A DNA stretch of 64,000 nt from the NCBI RefSeq assembly GCF_000092425.1, contig NC_014221.1, positions 2,299,001 through 2,363,000 of the forward strand. The letters are read 5' to 3'. A model generated the notes under the pieces. The model saw nothing but the letters and a program-made list of their open reading frames with translations, was not told the DNA's origin and ran no database searches. The translations under genes and the position numbers were made by a program. The number at the start of each line of letters is the position of its first letter. Position 1 is the stretch's first letter. Below are positions 52,628-61,230 of this stretch, piece by piece. The stretch is from Truepera radiovictrix DSM 17093 (lineage in GTDB: Bacteria > Deinococcota > Deinococci > Deinococcales > Trueperaceae).

Positions 52628-53905
52628 TTAGGACTCGAGCTTGGCGACGGGCGTTTGGGGGGGCTTGGCGGGAGCGGCGGGCGGCACGCGGCGAAAGAGC
52701 CGCACGGTCAGCGCGAGACCGCAGGCGAGCAGGAGCGAGCCGAGCAAGAAGGGGGCGCCGGGGAGGTGAACGGGGGCGGCGGGGGAGGTAAAAAACCCGA
52801 ACAGCCCCGCCGTGAAAACAACCGGTGCGACGACGCTCGTCAGGCTCGTCAAGGACGCCAACGCCCCCTGCACCTTCCCCTGCCCCTCCGGCGGGACCGA
52901 GCCCGCGACGAGCCCCTGGATGGCCGGCCCCGCGACCCCGCCGAAAGCACCCACGACGATGGCCACGAGCATCATCCAACCCGCTGTCGCCAGGCCAAAG
53001 AGCAGGTAGCTCGCCGTGGAGATGCTGAGCCCGACTACGACCGTGCGGCGCTCACCTAGGCGCCGCACCGTTGGGCGGATTAAAAAACCCTGGACGAACA
53101 CCGCCATGAGCCCGACTAACCCGAGCGTCAGGCCGTTCGTGGCCTCCCCCCAACCGAAGCGGTAGCTCGTGTAGAGCACCCAGGTGCTCTCTAGCCCCCG
53201 CTGCGCGAGCGAGACGAACACGAAGGCGAGCGCGAGCCCCCCGACGAGCGGGTACGCCCCCAAGGCGCCGATGCTCCCGACGGGGTTCGCGCGGCGCCAG
53301 CGAAAGGGGCTGCGGCGGCCCAAGGGGAGCGACTCGGGGAGGATAAAAAGGCCGTAGAGCCCGTTGAGGGCTGAGAGCCCCGCCGCGACGAAAAACGGCA
53401 AACGCAGGTCGATAGCGCCCAGCACGCCGCCAAACGCGGGACCGAAGATAAACCCGAGGCCGAACGCCACCCCGACGAGGCCGAAGTTCTGCGCGCGCGT
53501 CTCCGGCGTCGAGACGTCGGCGATGTAGGCGTTGACGGTCGTCAGGCTCGAGCCCGCCACCCCCGCGATCAGCCGCCCGAACACGAGCCACGCGAGCGAA
53601 GGCGCAAAGGCCAGCAGCAAGTAGGAGACCGCAGAGCCAAAAATCGACGCCAACAGCACCGGGCGCCGCCCGTAGCGGTCGGAGAGCGCGCCTAGAAGGG
53701 GCGCGAAGAGAAACTGCATGAGCGCGTACGCCGCGGCGATCAACCCGTAAAAGCGCGCCACTAAAGCGCTGCTTTCACCCAGGAGGTCGCCGACCAGCCC
53801 CGGCAAGATGGGGATGATAAAGGCCAGCCCCAAGACGTCCAAAAACAGCGTGACGAGCACCCAGATCATGCTCGCGCGGCGCACTATCGCGTTTGACTCC
53901 GACAT
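52628..53905 (-). CDS. MFS transporter, TetA-like drug exporter
   Basis: 425 residues, twelve membrane helices. The loop 2-3 motif GALSDRYGRRPVLLASIFGSA and the GVAGSSLTTVNAYIADVSTPETRAQNFGLVGVAFGLGFIFGPAFGGVLG stretch are those of the tetracycline/H+ antiporter (DHA1) branch. Probably a proton-driven efflux pump; tetracycline itself is not assured. Start ATG 53905 (AGGGGAG nine bases upstream) is chosen over the frame reaching 54217, which is not conserved. Confidence 0.9.
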   Translation of the reverse strand: MSESNAIVRRASMIWVLVTLFLDVLGLAFIIPILPGLVGDLLGESSALVARFYGLIAAAYALMQFLFAPLLGALSDRYGRRPVLLASIFGSAVSYLLLAFAPSLAWLVFGRLIAGVAGSSLTTVNAYIADVSTPETRAQNFGLVGVAFGLGFIFGPAFGGVLGAIDLRLPFFVAAGLSALNGLYGLFILPESLPLGRRSPFRWRRANPVGSIGALGAYPLVGGLALAFVFVSLAQRGLESTWVLYTSYRFGWGEATNGLTLGLVGLMAVFVQGFLIRPTVRRLGERRTVVVGLSISTASYLLFGLATAGWMMLVAIVVGAFGGVAGPAIQGLVAGSVPPEGQGKVQGALASLTSLTSVVAPVVFTAGLFGFFTSPAAPVHLPGAPFLLGSLLLACGLALTVRLFRRVPPAAPAKPPQTPVAKLES

Positions 53906-54089
53906 CGTCTCCCCTCGAACCGGTGCGGGCACGCCGTTAAGCGTCTGCGCCCGGCCCCTTACTCTAATGCGCCGCTCTGAGACCTTCCGATATCCGGCGC
54001 ACGAACCCCGGTTGCGCGGCGTATGGTCGCGGTACGATGGGTAAAGAATGCCACGGGTCCCGGGCCAGGGGCCCGCTGAAAGGAGCCGC

Positions 54090-54920
54090 GTGAGCACACC
54101 CCTACAACCCCAGCGCAGGCGGCTCGACTCGAGCAAAAACCCCGAGGTGCGCGCGCTCGCCAAGCTTAAAGAGCGCCGCGCGCGGGCGCGCGAGGGGCGT
54201 TTTCTGGTCGAGGGCACCCGCGAGGTGACGCGCGCGCTCGAGGCCGGGCGGGCGCTCGAACGCCTCTACGTCTGCCCCGAAAGGCTCCGCGACGAGGGGC
54301 GGGCGCTCGTCGCGCGCTGCCAGGCCGAGGGCGCAGCGAGCGTCACCGAGCTCTCCCCCGCCGCGTTTCGGGTGCTCAGCCACCGCGAGGCGCCCGACGG
54401 CGTGATCGCGCTCGTCCGCACCGCGCTCACCACCTTACGTGACCTTCAGCTCGCCGCCGACGCGCTCGTGCTGGTCGTCGACGGGCTCGAGAAACCGGGT
54501 AACCTGGGCGCGCTTTTGCGCACCGCCGACGGGGTGGGCGCCGCGGCGGTCTTCGCGACCGGCGCGGGCACCGACTTTGAAAACCCCAACGTGATCCGCT
54601 CGAGCATGGGCAGCGTCTTTAGCCTCCCGACGCTGCGCGCCCCCGCGGCCGAGCTGCTGGCGTGGCTCCGCGCGCAGGGGTTTCGCCTGGTCGCCGCCAC
54701 CCCGCACGCCGACACGCTCTTCTGGGACGCCCCCTACACGGGCCGCACCGCCCTGCTGCTGGGCACCGAGCACGACGGGCTCTCCGCGCTGTGGCTCGAG
54801 GCCGCCGACGTCCGGGTCACCATCCCGATGGGCGGCCTTGCCGACTCGCTCAACGTCGCCACGGCCGGGGCGCTCTTGCTGTACGAGGCGCTCCGGCAGC
54901 GGCGGCGCCGGGCGCCGTAA
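54090..54920 (+). CDS. TrmH/SpoU family RNA 2'-O-methyltransferase
   Basis: 276 residues. An L30e-like N-terminal substrate domain, then a SPOUT knot domain with motif 1 LVVDGLEKPGNLGALLRTADGVGAAAVF, motif 2 LLLGTEHDGLS and motif 3 IPMGGLADSLNVATAGALLLYEALR. These bind SAM in the knot and form the dimer site. The RNA target (23S rRNA or tRNA) is unknown. GTG 54090 has AAAGGAG six bases upstream; the frame from ATG 54048 is less likely. Confidence 0.9.
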   Translation: MSTPLQPQRRRLDSSKNPEVRALAKLKERRARAREGRFLVEGTREVTRALEAGRALERLYVCPERLRDEGRALVARCQAEGAASVTELSPAAFRVLSHREAPDGVIALVRTALTTLRDLQLAADALVLVVDGLEKPGNLGALLRTADGVGAAAVFATGAGTDFENPNVIRSSMGSVFSLPTLRAPAAELLAWLRAQGFRLVAATPHADTLFWDAPYTGRTALLLGTEHDGLSALWLEAADVRVTIPMGGLADSLNVATAGALLLYEALRQRRRRAP

Positions 54921-54971
54921 TCCCCCGTGGCGCACGCTCGAGGCGGGGCGGCCTCCGTTAAGATAACCCCC

Positions 54972-55835
54972 ATGATTCGCCACGCCCTCGTCCAGTTCAA
55001 ACCGCACAAGTCGCAAGGGGAGCGCAACGCCGCGCGGCTCGCCGAGGTCATCGCGCAGCTAGCGGGCGAGGGCGTCGACGTGCTGACGCTCCCCGAAACG
55101 GCGCTGACGGGCTACTTTTTGCAGGCCGGGGTGCGCGAGCAGGCGCTCACTGCCGCCGAGATGCTGGCGCTCTTGCAGCGGGCCGTGCGCGCGGCGGGGC
55201 GCAGCGAACCGCTCGACATCTGCGTGGGTTTTTACGAACGCGACGGCGGCCACTTCTATAACAGCGCGCTCTACGCCGAGCTCAACACCCCGCAAGCGGG
55301 TATCCGGCACGTCCACCGTAAGCTCTTTTTGCCGACCTACGGCGTGTTCGACGAGGAGCGCTACGTCTCCCGTGGGTGGCGCCTAGACGCTTTTGACACC
55401 CGCTTCGGGCGGGCCGGGATGCTCATCTGCGAGGACGCCTGGCACACCTCGACGGCGGCGGTGCTGGCGCTTAAAGGGGCCGACGTGCTCTACATCCCGA
55501 CCGCGAGCCCCGTGCGCGACCTTACCGGCGCCGAACCCGCTAATGTGCAGCGCTGGGAGGACACCGCCAAGGGGATCGCGGGCGAGCACGGCGTGTACGT
55601 GGTGACGACCTGCTTGACCGGGTTCGAGGGGGGCAAAGGGTTCTCCGGCGGTTCGCACGTGATGGACCCCTACGGGGCTCTCATCGCGCGCGCGCCGCTC
55701 TTTCACGAGCACCTGCTTTTGACCGACCTCCACCTCGAGAGCATCCAGGCGGCGCGTTACGAAAACCCGCTTCTAGCCGATCTGCGCGCCAACTTGCCCG
55801 AGCTGGTGCGGGCTTTTCAGGAGGTGAGCCAATGA
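54972..55835 (+). CDS. nitrilase-superfamily amidase, probable glutaminase partner of NadE
   Basis: 287 residues. The carbon-nitrogen hydrolase triad is Glu42 (LPETALTGYF), Lys117 (HRKLFLPTYGVFDEERY) and Cys153 (MLICEDAWHTS). It overlaps nadE by ATGA. In most bacteria with glutamine-dependent NAD synthetase this amidase is the N-terminal domain of one protein; here it is a separate gene. YGVFDEERYVSRG closely follows the glutaminase domain pattern. It would release ammonia from glutamine and pass it to NadE. A -10-like TAAGAT lies seven bases before the ATG (leaderless). Confidence 0.88.
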   Translation: MIRHALVQFKPHKSQGERNAARLAEVIAQLAGEGVDVLTLPETALTGYFLQAGVREQALTAAEMLALLQRAVRAAGRSEPLDICVGFYERDGGHFYNSALYAELNTPQAGIRHVHRKLFLPTYGVFDEERYVSRGWRLDAFDTRFGRAGMLICEDAWHTSTAAVLALKGADVLYIPTASPVRDLTGAEPANVQRWEDTAKGIAGEHGVYVVTTCLTGFEGGKGFSGGSHVMDPYGALIARAPLFHEHLLLTDLHLESIQAARYENPLLADLRANLPELVRAFQEVSQ

Positions 55836-56722
55836 GCGAGCTTAAGGGCGCGCGCACGGCGCCCCGCGCCGCCCTACCCATGACGCGCGCCGAGGGGCGA
55901 CCGCGAAAGCCCTTGGCGCTCAACCTCGAGCTGACCACCGACTTTTTGGTGAGTTTTTTGCGCGACGAGGTCACGCGGCGCAAGGGCTTTGACCGCGTGG
56001 TGGTGCCCCTCTCGGGGGGCATCGACAGCGCCGTGACGGCCTACTTAGCGGCGCGCGCTTTCGGCCCCGAAAACGTCCACGCGCTGCGGCTCCCCTACCG
56101 CGCCTCGGACCCCGACTCGCTCGCGCACGCGCAGCTCGTCGTCGACGCGCTCGGGCTCCCCGCAGAGACGCTCGACATCACCGAGATGGTCGACGCGTAC
56201 GCGCGGCTCGTCCCCGACGTCACCCCGCACCGCTTGGGCAACGTCATGGCGCGCGTGCGGATGATCGTCGCCTTCGACAAGGCCGCCGAACTCGGCGCGG
56301 TGCACCTGGGCACCGGCAACAAGACCGAGCGGTTTTTCGGCTACTACACCTGGCACGACGTCGCCGACGCCGCGCCCGTGAGCCCCTTGGGCGACCTTTT
56401 CAAGACGCAGGTGCGCGCCCTCGCCGAGCACCTGGGCGTCCCCGAAGCGGTGCGGCGCAAACCCCCGTCGGCCGACCTGGTGGTCGGGCAGTCCGACGAA
56501 GCGGACCTCGGCATCTCGTACGAGCGCGCCGACACCATCCTCATCCACCACCTCTCGGGCTACGGCGACGCCTACATCGAGAGCCTCGGCTTCTCCGCTG
56601 CGGAGATCGCCCTCGTGCGGGGGCTTGTCGCCAAAACCCACTGGAAGCGCGCGCTGCCGATTCACGCGGTGGTCTCGAGCACCGCCATCGGCGAATTTTA
56701 CCTGCGCCCAGTGGACTACTAG
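55832..56722 (+). CDS. nadE: NAD synthetase
   Basis: 296 residues. Adenylates and amidates nicotinate adenine dinucleotide to NAD. P-loop SGGIDS at 61-66, GTGNKTERFFGYYTWHDVADAAPVSPLGDLFKTQVRALAEHLGVPEAV, and RKPPSADLVVGQSDEADLGISYE are typical NadE. About 25 residues at the N-terminus are extra. Coupled by ATGA to the upstream amidase, which likely supplies ammonia. The product links to CinA (NMN recycling) elsewhere in the window. Confidence 0.95.
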   Translation: MSELKGARTAPRAALPMTRAEGRPRKPLALNLELTTDFLVSFLRDEVTRRKGFDRVVVPLSGGIDSAVTAYLAARAFGPENVHALRLPYRASDPDSLAHAQLVVDALGLPAETLDITEMVDAYARLVPDVTPHRLGNVMARVRMIVAFDKAAELGAVHLGTGNKTERFFGYYTWHDVADAAPVSPLGDLFKTQVRALAEHLGVPEAVRRKPPSADLVVGQSDEADLGISYERADTILIHHLSGYGDAYIESLGFSAAEIALVRGLVAKTHWKRALPIHAVVSSTAIGEFYLRPVDY

Positions 56723-56780
56723 GTTCTGTTGGCCCCTCCTCGGCTTCCGCCTAGACCGCTTTGAGAGGGCGCGGCCTGTC

Positions 56781-56826
56781 GCTCGTGGCTCGTGGTCTAC
56801 GGGCCACGAGCCGCTAGCCGCTCGTG
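56781..56826. repeat. intergenic palindrome GGCTCGTGG / CCACGAGCC
   Basis: Perfect nine-base arms (56787-56795, 56804-56812) around an eight-base loop, flanked by more CGCTCGTG/AGCCGCT words. It shares GTGGCTCGTGGTC with the copy near 9615 and GGCTCGT with that near 34235. Confidence 0.7.
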
Positions 56827-56841
56827 AAACTGCGATGATGA

Positions 56842-57246
56842 AAGCTAGGCCCTAAGACCACCGAACCCGCAAACGAAACGCCCCCCCTGCACGCAGACGG
56901 CTTTATCGGCTTCTACCCCTGCCGCGACCTGGCGCGGACCAGGCGCTTTTACCGCGCGCTCGGGCTGACGCTCGCCCGCGATCAGGGGACGTGCCTCATC
57001 TTCCGCGTCGCCCCGGGGGGATACGTGGGCTTCTGCCAACACGACGCGGCCCTGCCGGAGCACCCCGGCCTCATTCTGACGCTCGTTCTAGACGACGTAG
57101 ACGGGACTTACGCGCGGCTTTGCGAGCGCGGCGTCCCCACCGAAGCGCCCCCTAGAGAGAACGCCCGCTTCGGCATCTACCACTTTTTCGCCCGCGACCC
57201 CGACGGTTACCGCTTGGAGGTGCAGCGCTTCCTCGAGCCCCTCTAG
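56842..57246 (+). CDS. VOC (glyoxalase/bleomycin resistance) family protein without canonical start
   Basis: From about 56887 the frame encodes a full VOC domain of some 120 residues: GFIGFYPCRDLARTRRFYRALGLTL, then RVAPGGYVGFCQHDAA, LVLDDVDGTYARLCERGVPTE and FGIYHFFARDPDGYRLEVQRF. That is one complete beta-alpha-beta-beta-beta pair with the metal-type His/Glu positions partly conserved. The frame opens after TGA-TGA at 56836-56841 and has no ATG, GTG or TTG before the domain; the first usable codon is CTG 56887 without a Shine-Dalgarno. ATGATG at 56835 is out of frame and ends after six codons. A GTG at 57025 would remove the first half. Either an unusual start or a 5' frameshift. Confidence 0.65.
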   Translation, partial: KLGPKTTEPANETPPLHADGFIGFYPCRDLARTRRFYRALGLTLARDQGTCLIFRVAPGGYVGFCQHDAALPEHPGLILTLVLDDVDGTYARLCERGVPTEAPPRENARFGIYHFFARDPDGYRLEVQRFLEPL

Positions 57247-57311
57247 ACGGCCCCGGCGCCTTTGGCCTACGATGCCGTATCGCTTTGTTCGGGGCGGGCC
57301 GAGGAGGCATG

Positions 57312-57725
57312 ATGCGCGGCTTTATGGCGGAGTTTCGGCAGTTCATCGCTCAGGGCAACGTCTTGGACCTCGCCGTCGCCGTGGTGCTCGGCGCGTCTTT
57401 CGGAGCGATCACCACCTCGCTCGTCGAAGACATCCTGATGCCGCCCATCGGTTACCTCGTGGGCGGTGTGGACTTTCGGGAGCTCGCGCTGCAGCTCGGC
57501 GACGGGGTCACCGTCCGCTACGGCGCCTTTCTCAACACGGTCGTCAACTTCGTCATCGTCGCGTTCGCGCTCTTTCTCGTCGTCCGGGCGGCGAGCGCGC
57601 TGCAAAAGCTCCGCCGCCAAGCGGAGGTCACGGCGGAGCTGACCGAGCTGGCGCTCTTGCAAGAGATCCGCGACCTCCTCGCCGCCCAGGCGTCCGGCGC
57701 GCCTAGGACGCCGCCCGAGCCGTAG
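57312..57725 (+). CDS. mscL: large-conductance mechanosensitive channel
   Basis: 137 residues. MRGFMAEFRQFIAQGNVLDLAVAVVLGASFGAITTSLVEDILMPPIGYLVGGVDF is the textbook MscL N-terminal amphipathic helix, TM1 and start of the periplasmic loop; TM2 is FLNTVVNFVIVAFALFLVVRA, followed by the C-terminal helix with an LLQEIRDLL segment. It opens under membrane tension at hypo-osmotic shock. GAGGAGG at 57301 best fits ATG 57312; ATG 57309 is also possible. Confidence 0.95.
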   Translation: MRGFMAEFRQFIAQGNVLDLAVAVVLGASFGAITTSLVEDILMPPIGYLVGGVDFRELALQLGDGVTVRYGAFLNTVVNFVIVAFALFLVVRAASALQKLRRQAEVTAELTELALLQEIRDLLAAQASGAPRTPPEP

Positions 57726-57742
57726 CGCGTGGCGGGAGGTAG

Positions 57743-57904
57743 ATGGCGAAGGCGCGGAAAAAGGCCGACTTGCCGACCAAGGTGTGCGCTGTCTGCGGCC
57801 TACCCTTTACCTGGCGCAGGAAGTGGGCGCGCGACTGGGAGCGCGTCCGGTACTGCTCGGAGCGCTGCCGGCGGGCGGCGAAGCGGCGGGGCGAGCGGGC
57901 GTGA
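57743..57904 (+). CDS. DUF2256-like small zinc-binding protein
   Basis: 53 residues, too short to be called by a long-ORF filter. It reads [28 protein letters not shown] then [13 protein letters not shown] and a basic tail. The CxxC and CxxxC pairs around F-x-W-R-x-K-W and V-x-Y-C-S match DUF2256 closely. A zinc ribbon and nucleic-acid or protein binding are likely but unproven. GGGAGG lies just upstream of the ATG, 17 bases after mscL, so the two are probably co-transcribed. Confidence 0.88.
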   Translation: MAKARKKADLPTKVCAVCGLPFTWRRKWARDWERVRYCSERCRRAAKRRGERA

Positions 57905-57914
57905 CGCCCCACCC

Positions 57915-58823
57915 TCAACCGTGCAGCAGCACCGGCACCTCGGCGCCGCGCAGCAGCGCTTCGGTCGTCGACCCCCGGAAAAACGCGCTCAGCCGCCCCT
58001 CGCCAAAAGCGCCGATCGCCAGCAGGTCGCCCTCTTGGAGGGTCTCCACAATCGCCGGTACGACCTCCCCCTCGAGCACGTGCTTGCTCAGCGTGAGCTC
58101 GCCTCGGCGGCTCGCGGCGTAGTGCACCGCCTCGAGGTGCGCCCCGGCGAGCGGGTCCTCCTCGCGGCCCTCCCCCCGCACGCTGACGGCGGCGAGCGGC
58201 AGCTCGAGGCGGGCGGCGAGCGCGACCGCGTAGGGGAGCACCTGCGCAGCGGGCTCCGAACCGTCGTAGGCGAAGACCACCCGGCGGGGTTCGCGAAAGC
58301 GCTCGGGGGTCACGAGCACCGCCCCCGGCGCGCGCCGCAGCACCCGCTCGGCGACCCCGCCGAGGCGCGCGGCGTCGCGCGTCCCCTCCCCCTGCCGCCC
58401 GAGCACCAAGAGCTCGCCCTCACCGACGCTTTCGAGCAGCGCGTCGGCCGCGAAACCCGCGCGCACCTCCGCAAAAACGTGCTCGGCGCCCTCACCTTCG
58501 GCGAGCTCTCGGGCGCGCCCCAAGAGCTCGCGGGCGCGCGTTTCGAGCGCCTCGTAGACCGACGTCCCCTGCGCCGGCTCGAACGCGCCCCCTAGCTCTA
58601 CGAGGGGCGCAGCGAGCGTGCTCGCGCCCAGGTCCCCCCCCACGCTCCCGAAGTCGCCCAGGGAAGCGCCCCCCAAAAGGCCCGTGTCGATCACGTGAAC
58701 GGCGTACAGGGGCAGCGCCAGCCGCCGGCTCAAGAGGGCCGCGTAGCGCGCCGCGGCCTCCGCGTAGGGTGAACCGTCGACGGCGAGGCGGACGGCGCTC
58801 AGGGTGGGGTCAGTGTGGATCAT
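57915..58823 (-). CDS. tandem universal stress protein (two UspA domains)
   Basis: 302 residues, two Usp folds. The first begins RLAVDGSPYAEAAARYAALLSRRLALPLYAVHVID and ends at LLVLGRQGEGTRDAARLGGVAERVLRRAPGAVLV; the second begins RRVVFAYDGSEPAAQVLPYAVALA and ends LLAIGAFGEGRLSAFFRGSTTEALLRGAEVPVLL. The G-x2-G-x9-G-S/T ATP loop is complete in the second half and partial in the first. Such proteins help survival under stress, often binding ATP. It is convergent with the DUF2256 gene, ten bases apart. Confidence 0.9.
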   Translation of the reverse strand: MIHTDPTLSAVRLAVDGSPYAEAAARYAALLSRRLALPLYAVHVIDTGLLGGASLGDFGSVGGDLGASTLAAPLVELGGAFEPAQGTSVYEALETRARELLGRARELAEGEGAEHVFAEVRAGFAADALLESVGEGELLVLGRQGEGTRDAARLGGVAERVLRRAPGAVLVTPERFREPRRVVFAYDGSEPAAQVLPYAVALAARLELPLAAVSVRGEGREEDPLAGAHLEAVHYAASRRGELTLSKHVLEGEVVPAIVETLQEGDLLAIGAFGEGRLSAFFRGSTTEALLRGAEVPVLLHG

Positions 58824-58953
58824 ACGGCCCAGTCTAGCCCGCAGCGCCTTACGGGGTGTACCGTCGACCTCTGCCCCCCGCGCGAAAGGGGCTACAGGCC
58901 GTTCTCGGCGAGACGGTGACCCACCGCCAAGCGTGAGCGCCTCGGCGCAGGGG

Positions 58954-60288
58954 CTAGCGCAGGATGACGAACTCGAGCTCCGCCGGCCCCGCCACGAACA
59001 CCGGCTCCTTGGCGACCGTACCGATCACCACCGGCCCCGAGAGGCGCGAGAGCCAGGCGCTAAAGCGGTCGAAGTCGGCGTCGGAGGGGCTCGGCCGCAC
59101 CTGCTCGAAGAGCCCCACGCGGCGCAGCCGGTTGAGGCTCTCGAGGCTTAGGCGCGCGAGTTCGGCGCGGAGCGCGTCGCGGCTAAGCGGCGCCTCCGGC
59201 GTCCCCAGGTGCAGCTGCCGGGTGGCCACGAGCTGCCCGCGCGCGAGCAGCTGCAGGTTCGGGTACGCCTCGACGTAGACGGCGATAGGGGCGGGTGCGA
59301 CGAAGTTGCCGCTCGCGACGAGCACCACCAGGTCGTCGCCCGGCGAAGCGGCGATCGCGCGGGTGAGGCCGTCAAGCTGATCGGCGCGCAGCTCGATGTC
59401 GCTGGCCCCGCGCCGGGTGACCTCCTGCCGCGCGCTCTCGACAAAACGGTTGAGCGCCCCCAGGATCTCGACCTCGTCGGTCTCCGAGATCACCCCGGCG
59501 TAGACGATCTCGCCGTTTCGGTAGGTGAGCTCGCCGCCGCTCGCCGCCTCTAGCTGCGCGACGGTGTCGCGCAAAAACTGCGCCCGCTGCTCCGACTCGA
59601 CCCGTAGCGCCTGCAGCTCGTTTTGCAGCGTCACGACCTGGTTTTGCAGGTTGTTCAAGGTGTCCTCGAACTCGCGGTTCTGGGCGCTCAAAAGCTCGTT
59701 CTGCTGGCTTAAACCCTCGTTCGAGAGCCTTAAGCCCGCGTTGTCTTGCTGCAAAAGCGCGTTCTGCTGCTCGAGCTGCTCTTGCTGCGCCGCGAGCTGC
59801 GCCGCGCGCGCCTGCAGCTCGGCGACCTCGGCGCGCAGCTCCGAGCTCTCCTGCCGGAGCCGGATGGCGTCGCGCAGGGCGGCGTCGCGCGCCTCGCGAG
59901 CGGTGTCGCGCTGCCGCTCGGCGGTGCTGATGACCTCCTGGGCGCGCTCGAGCTCCTCTTGTCCCGAGCGCAAGTCGGCCTCTAGGCGCGCGACCTCAGC
60001 GGCCAGCGCGCTCCGCTGCTCGCGCAGCTCGGCGAGTTCGCGCCCGATACTCTGCGCCCGCAGCAGCACGCTAGCGGCGTCCCGAAAGGCGAGGCTCAAA
60101 ACCCCCAGCGTGAGCAGCATGATCAGCACCCCAGCAGCGATACCGACCGCTTGGCCCGTGCGTTTGGGGCGCCAACCGAAGAGGCTCAAGCGCCGCCGCC
60201 CTACCGCCGCCCCCAGGAGGTCCCCCGCGTAGGCGATCACACCCGCCAACACGGTCAGCAGCAGCAGCAGGGTAAGGGTGTAAAGCAC
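58954..60288 (-). CDS. DUF3084 membrane-anchored coiled-coil protein
   Basis: 444 residues. Two N-terminal membrane helices (LYTLTLLLLLTVLAGVIAYAGDLLGAAVGRRRLSLFGWRPKRTGQAVGIAAGVLIMLLTLGVLSLAF region), then a coiled coil from about residue 75 to 250 rich in Gln/Leu/Glu. A C-terminal globular domain ends with VVIGTVAKEPVFVAGPAELEFVIL. The GDxxGxxxGRRRLSLFGWRPKRTGxxVG segment is diagnostic for DUF3084. Function unknown; found mainly in Deinococcota, cyanobacteria and related lineages. It follows the LptB gene by 20 bases and is probably in its operon, suggesting a role at the cell envelope. Confidence 0.88.
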   Translation of the reverse strand: MLYTLTLLLLLTVLAGVIAYAGDLLGAAVGRRRLSLFGWRPKRTGQAVGIAAGVLIMLLTLGVLSLAFRDAASVLLRAQSIGRELAELREQRSALAAEVARLEADLRSGQEELERAQEVISTAERQRDTAREARDAALRDAIRLRQESSELRAEVAELQARAAQLAAQQEQLEQQNALLQQDNAGLRLSNEGLSQQNELLSAQNREFEDTLNNLQNQVVTLQNELQALRVESEQRAQFLRDTVAQLEAASGGELTYRNGEIVYAGVISETDEVEILGALNRFVESARQEVTRRGASDIELRADQLDGLTRAIAASPGDDLVVLVASGNFVAPAPIAVYVEAYPNLQLLARGQLVATRQLHLGTPEAPLSRDALRAELARLSLESLNRLRRVGLFEQVRPSPSDADFDRFSAWLSRLSGPVVIGTVAKEPVFVAGPAELEFVILR

Positions 60289-60308
60289 GCGGGGAGGAGC
60301 GCGGGACG

Positions 60309-61103
60309 TTACAACTGAAAGTCGGCGCCGAGGTAGTGGGTGCGCACCGCCTCGTCGGCGGCGAACGCCTCGGGGGTCCCCTCGAAGATCACGCGGCCGT
60401 CATACATCAGGTAGACGCGGTCGGCGATCGAGAGCGTTTCACGGACGCTGTGGTCGGTTAAGAGCACGCCCAGACCGCGCCGAGAGCGGAGGTCGGCGAT
60501 AAGCAGCTGAATCTCGCGGATCGACTTGGGGTCGACGCCGGTAAAGGGCTCGTCTAAAAGGATAAAGGCTGGCTCTATGGTGAGGCTGCGGGCGATCTCC
60601 AAGCGGCGCCGCTCCCCGCCGGAGAGGGTGTCGGCGCGGTGGTCGGCGAGGTGCGTGAGGCCGAACTCGGCGAGCAGCTCGTCGGCGCGGCGCGCCTGCT
60701 CGGCCTTTGAAAGCCGCTGAAACTCGAGGATCGCCATCAGGTTGTCGCGCACCGAGAGCTTGCGAAACGCCGAGGGCTCCTGCGCGAGGTAACCTAGGCC
60801 GCGCCGCGCCCGCTTGTACATCGGCCAGCGGGTGATGTCGTCGCCGCCCAAGGTGATGCGCCCCGCGTTGGGACGCACAAACCCGACCATCATGTAAAAC
60901 GACGTGGTCTTGCCCGCGCCGTTAGGGCCCAAGAGCGCCACGATCTCGCCGCGCTGCAACCTAAAACTCACGCCGTTAACGACCGTCCGGCCCCCGTAGC
61001 GTTTGACCAGACCGCTCGCCTCGAGGCTGAGGCGGGCCTCTGCCGCCCTGTCGGGCCTAGCGGTGACGGAGACGGGTGCCGGGGCGTCGTGAAGCGCAGA
61101 CAT
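60309..61103 (-). CDS. lptB: LptB-like ABC transporter ATPase
   Basis: 264 residues. Walker [10 protein letters not shown] at 59-67, then [49 protein letters not shown], the signature [15 protein letters not shown], Walker [14 protein letters not shown] and [31 protein letters not shown]. The QEPSxFRKLSV and DHxVRETL stretches mark the LptB clade, which powers transport of [18 protein letters not shown] or similar lipids to an outer membrane. About 25 extra residues lie at the N-terminus. Its permease partners (LptF/G) are not in the window. The presence fits a diderm envelope. Confidence 0.93.
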   Translation of the reverse strand: MSALHDAPAPVSVTARPDRAAEARLSLEASGLVKRYGGRTVVNGVSFRLQRGEIVALLGPNGAGKTTSFYMMVGFVRPNAGRITLGGDDITRWPMYKRARRGLGYLAQEPSAFRKLSVRDNLMAILEFQRLSKAEQARRADELLAEFGLTHLADHRADTLSGGERRRLEIARSLTIEPAFILLDEPFTGVDPKSIREIQLLIADLRSRRGLGVLLTDHSVRETLSIADRVYLMYDGRVIFEGTPEAFAADEAVRTHYLGADFQL

Positions 61104-61202
61104 AAGGGGATGCTATCACGCAGCGGGTGAGAAAGCCGGGCGCCTCGTTGCACGCCGCTCCCGTAGCGAGAGGGTCAGGAACCCACGGCGTGATATAACG
61201 GC

Positions 61203-61218
61203 CTCTTAACGCAGAGGA
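61203..61218 (+). promoter_or_regulatory. short inverted repeat in the alcohol dehydrogenase leader
   Basis: CCTCT-TAACGC-AGAGG, 13 bases before the ATG and ten after an extended -10-like TGATATAAC. Possible operator or leader hairpin. Confidence 0.35.
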
Positions 61219-61230
61219 CGGGAGGCGCTG

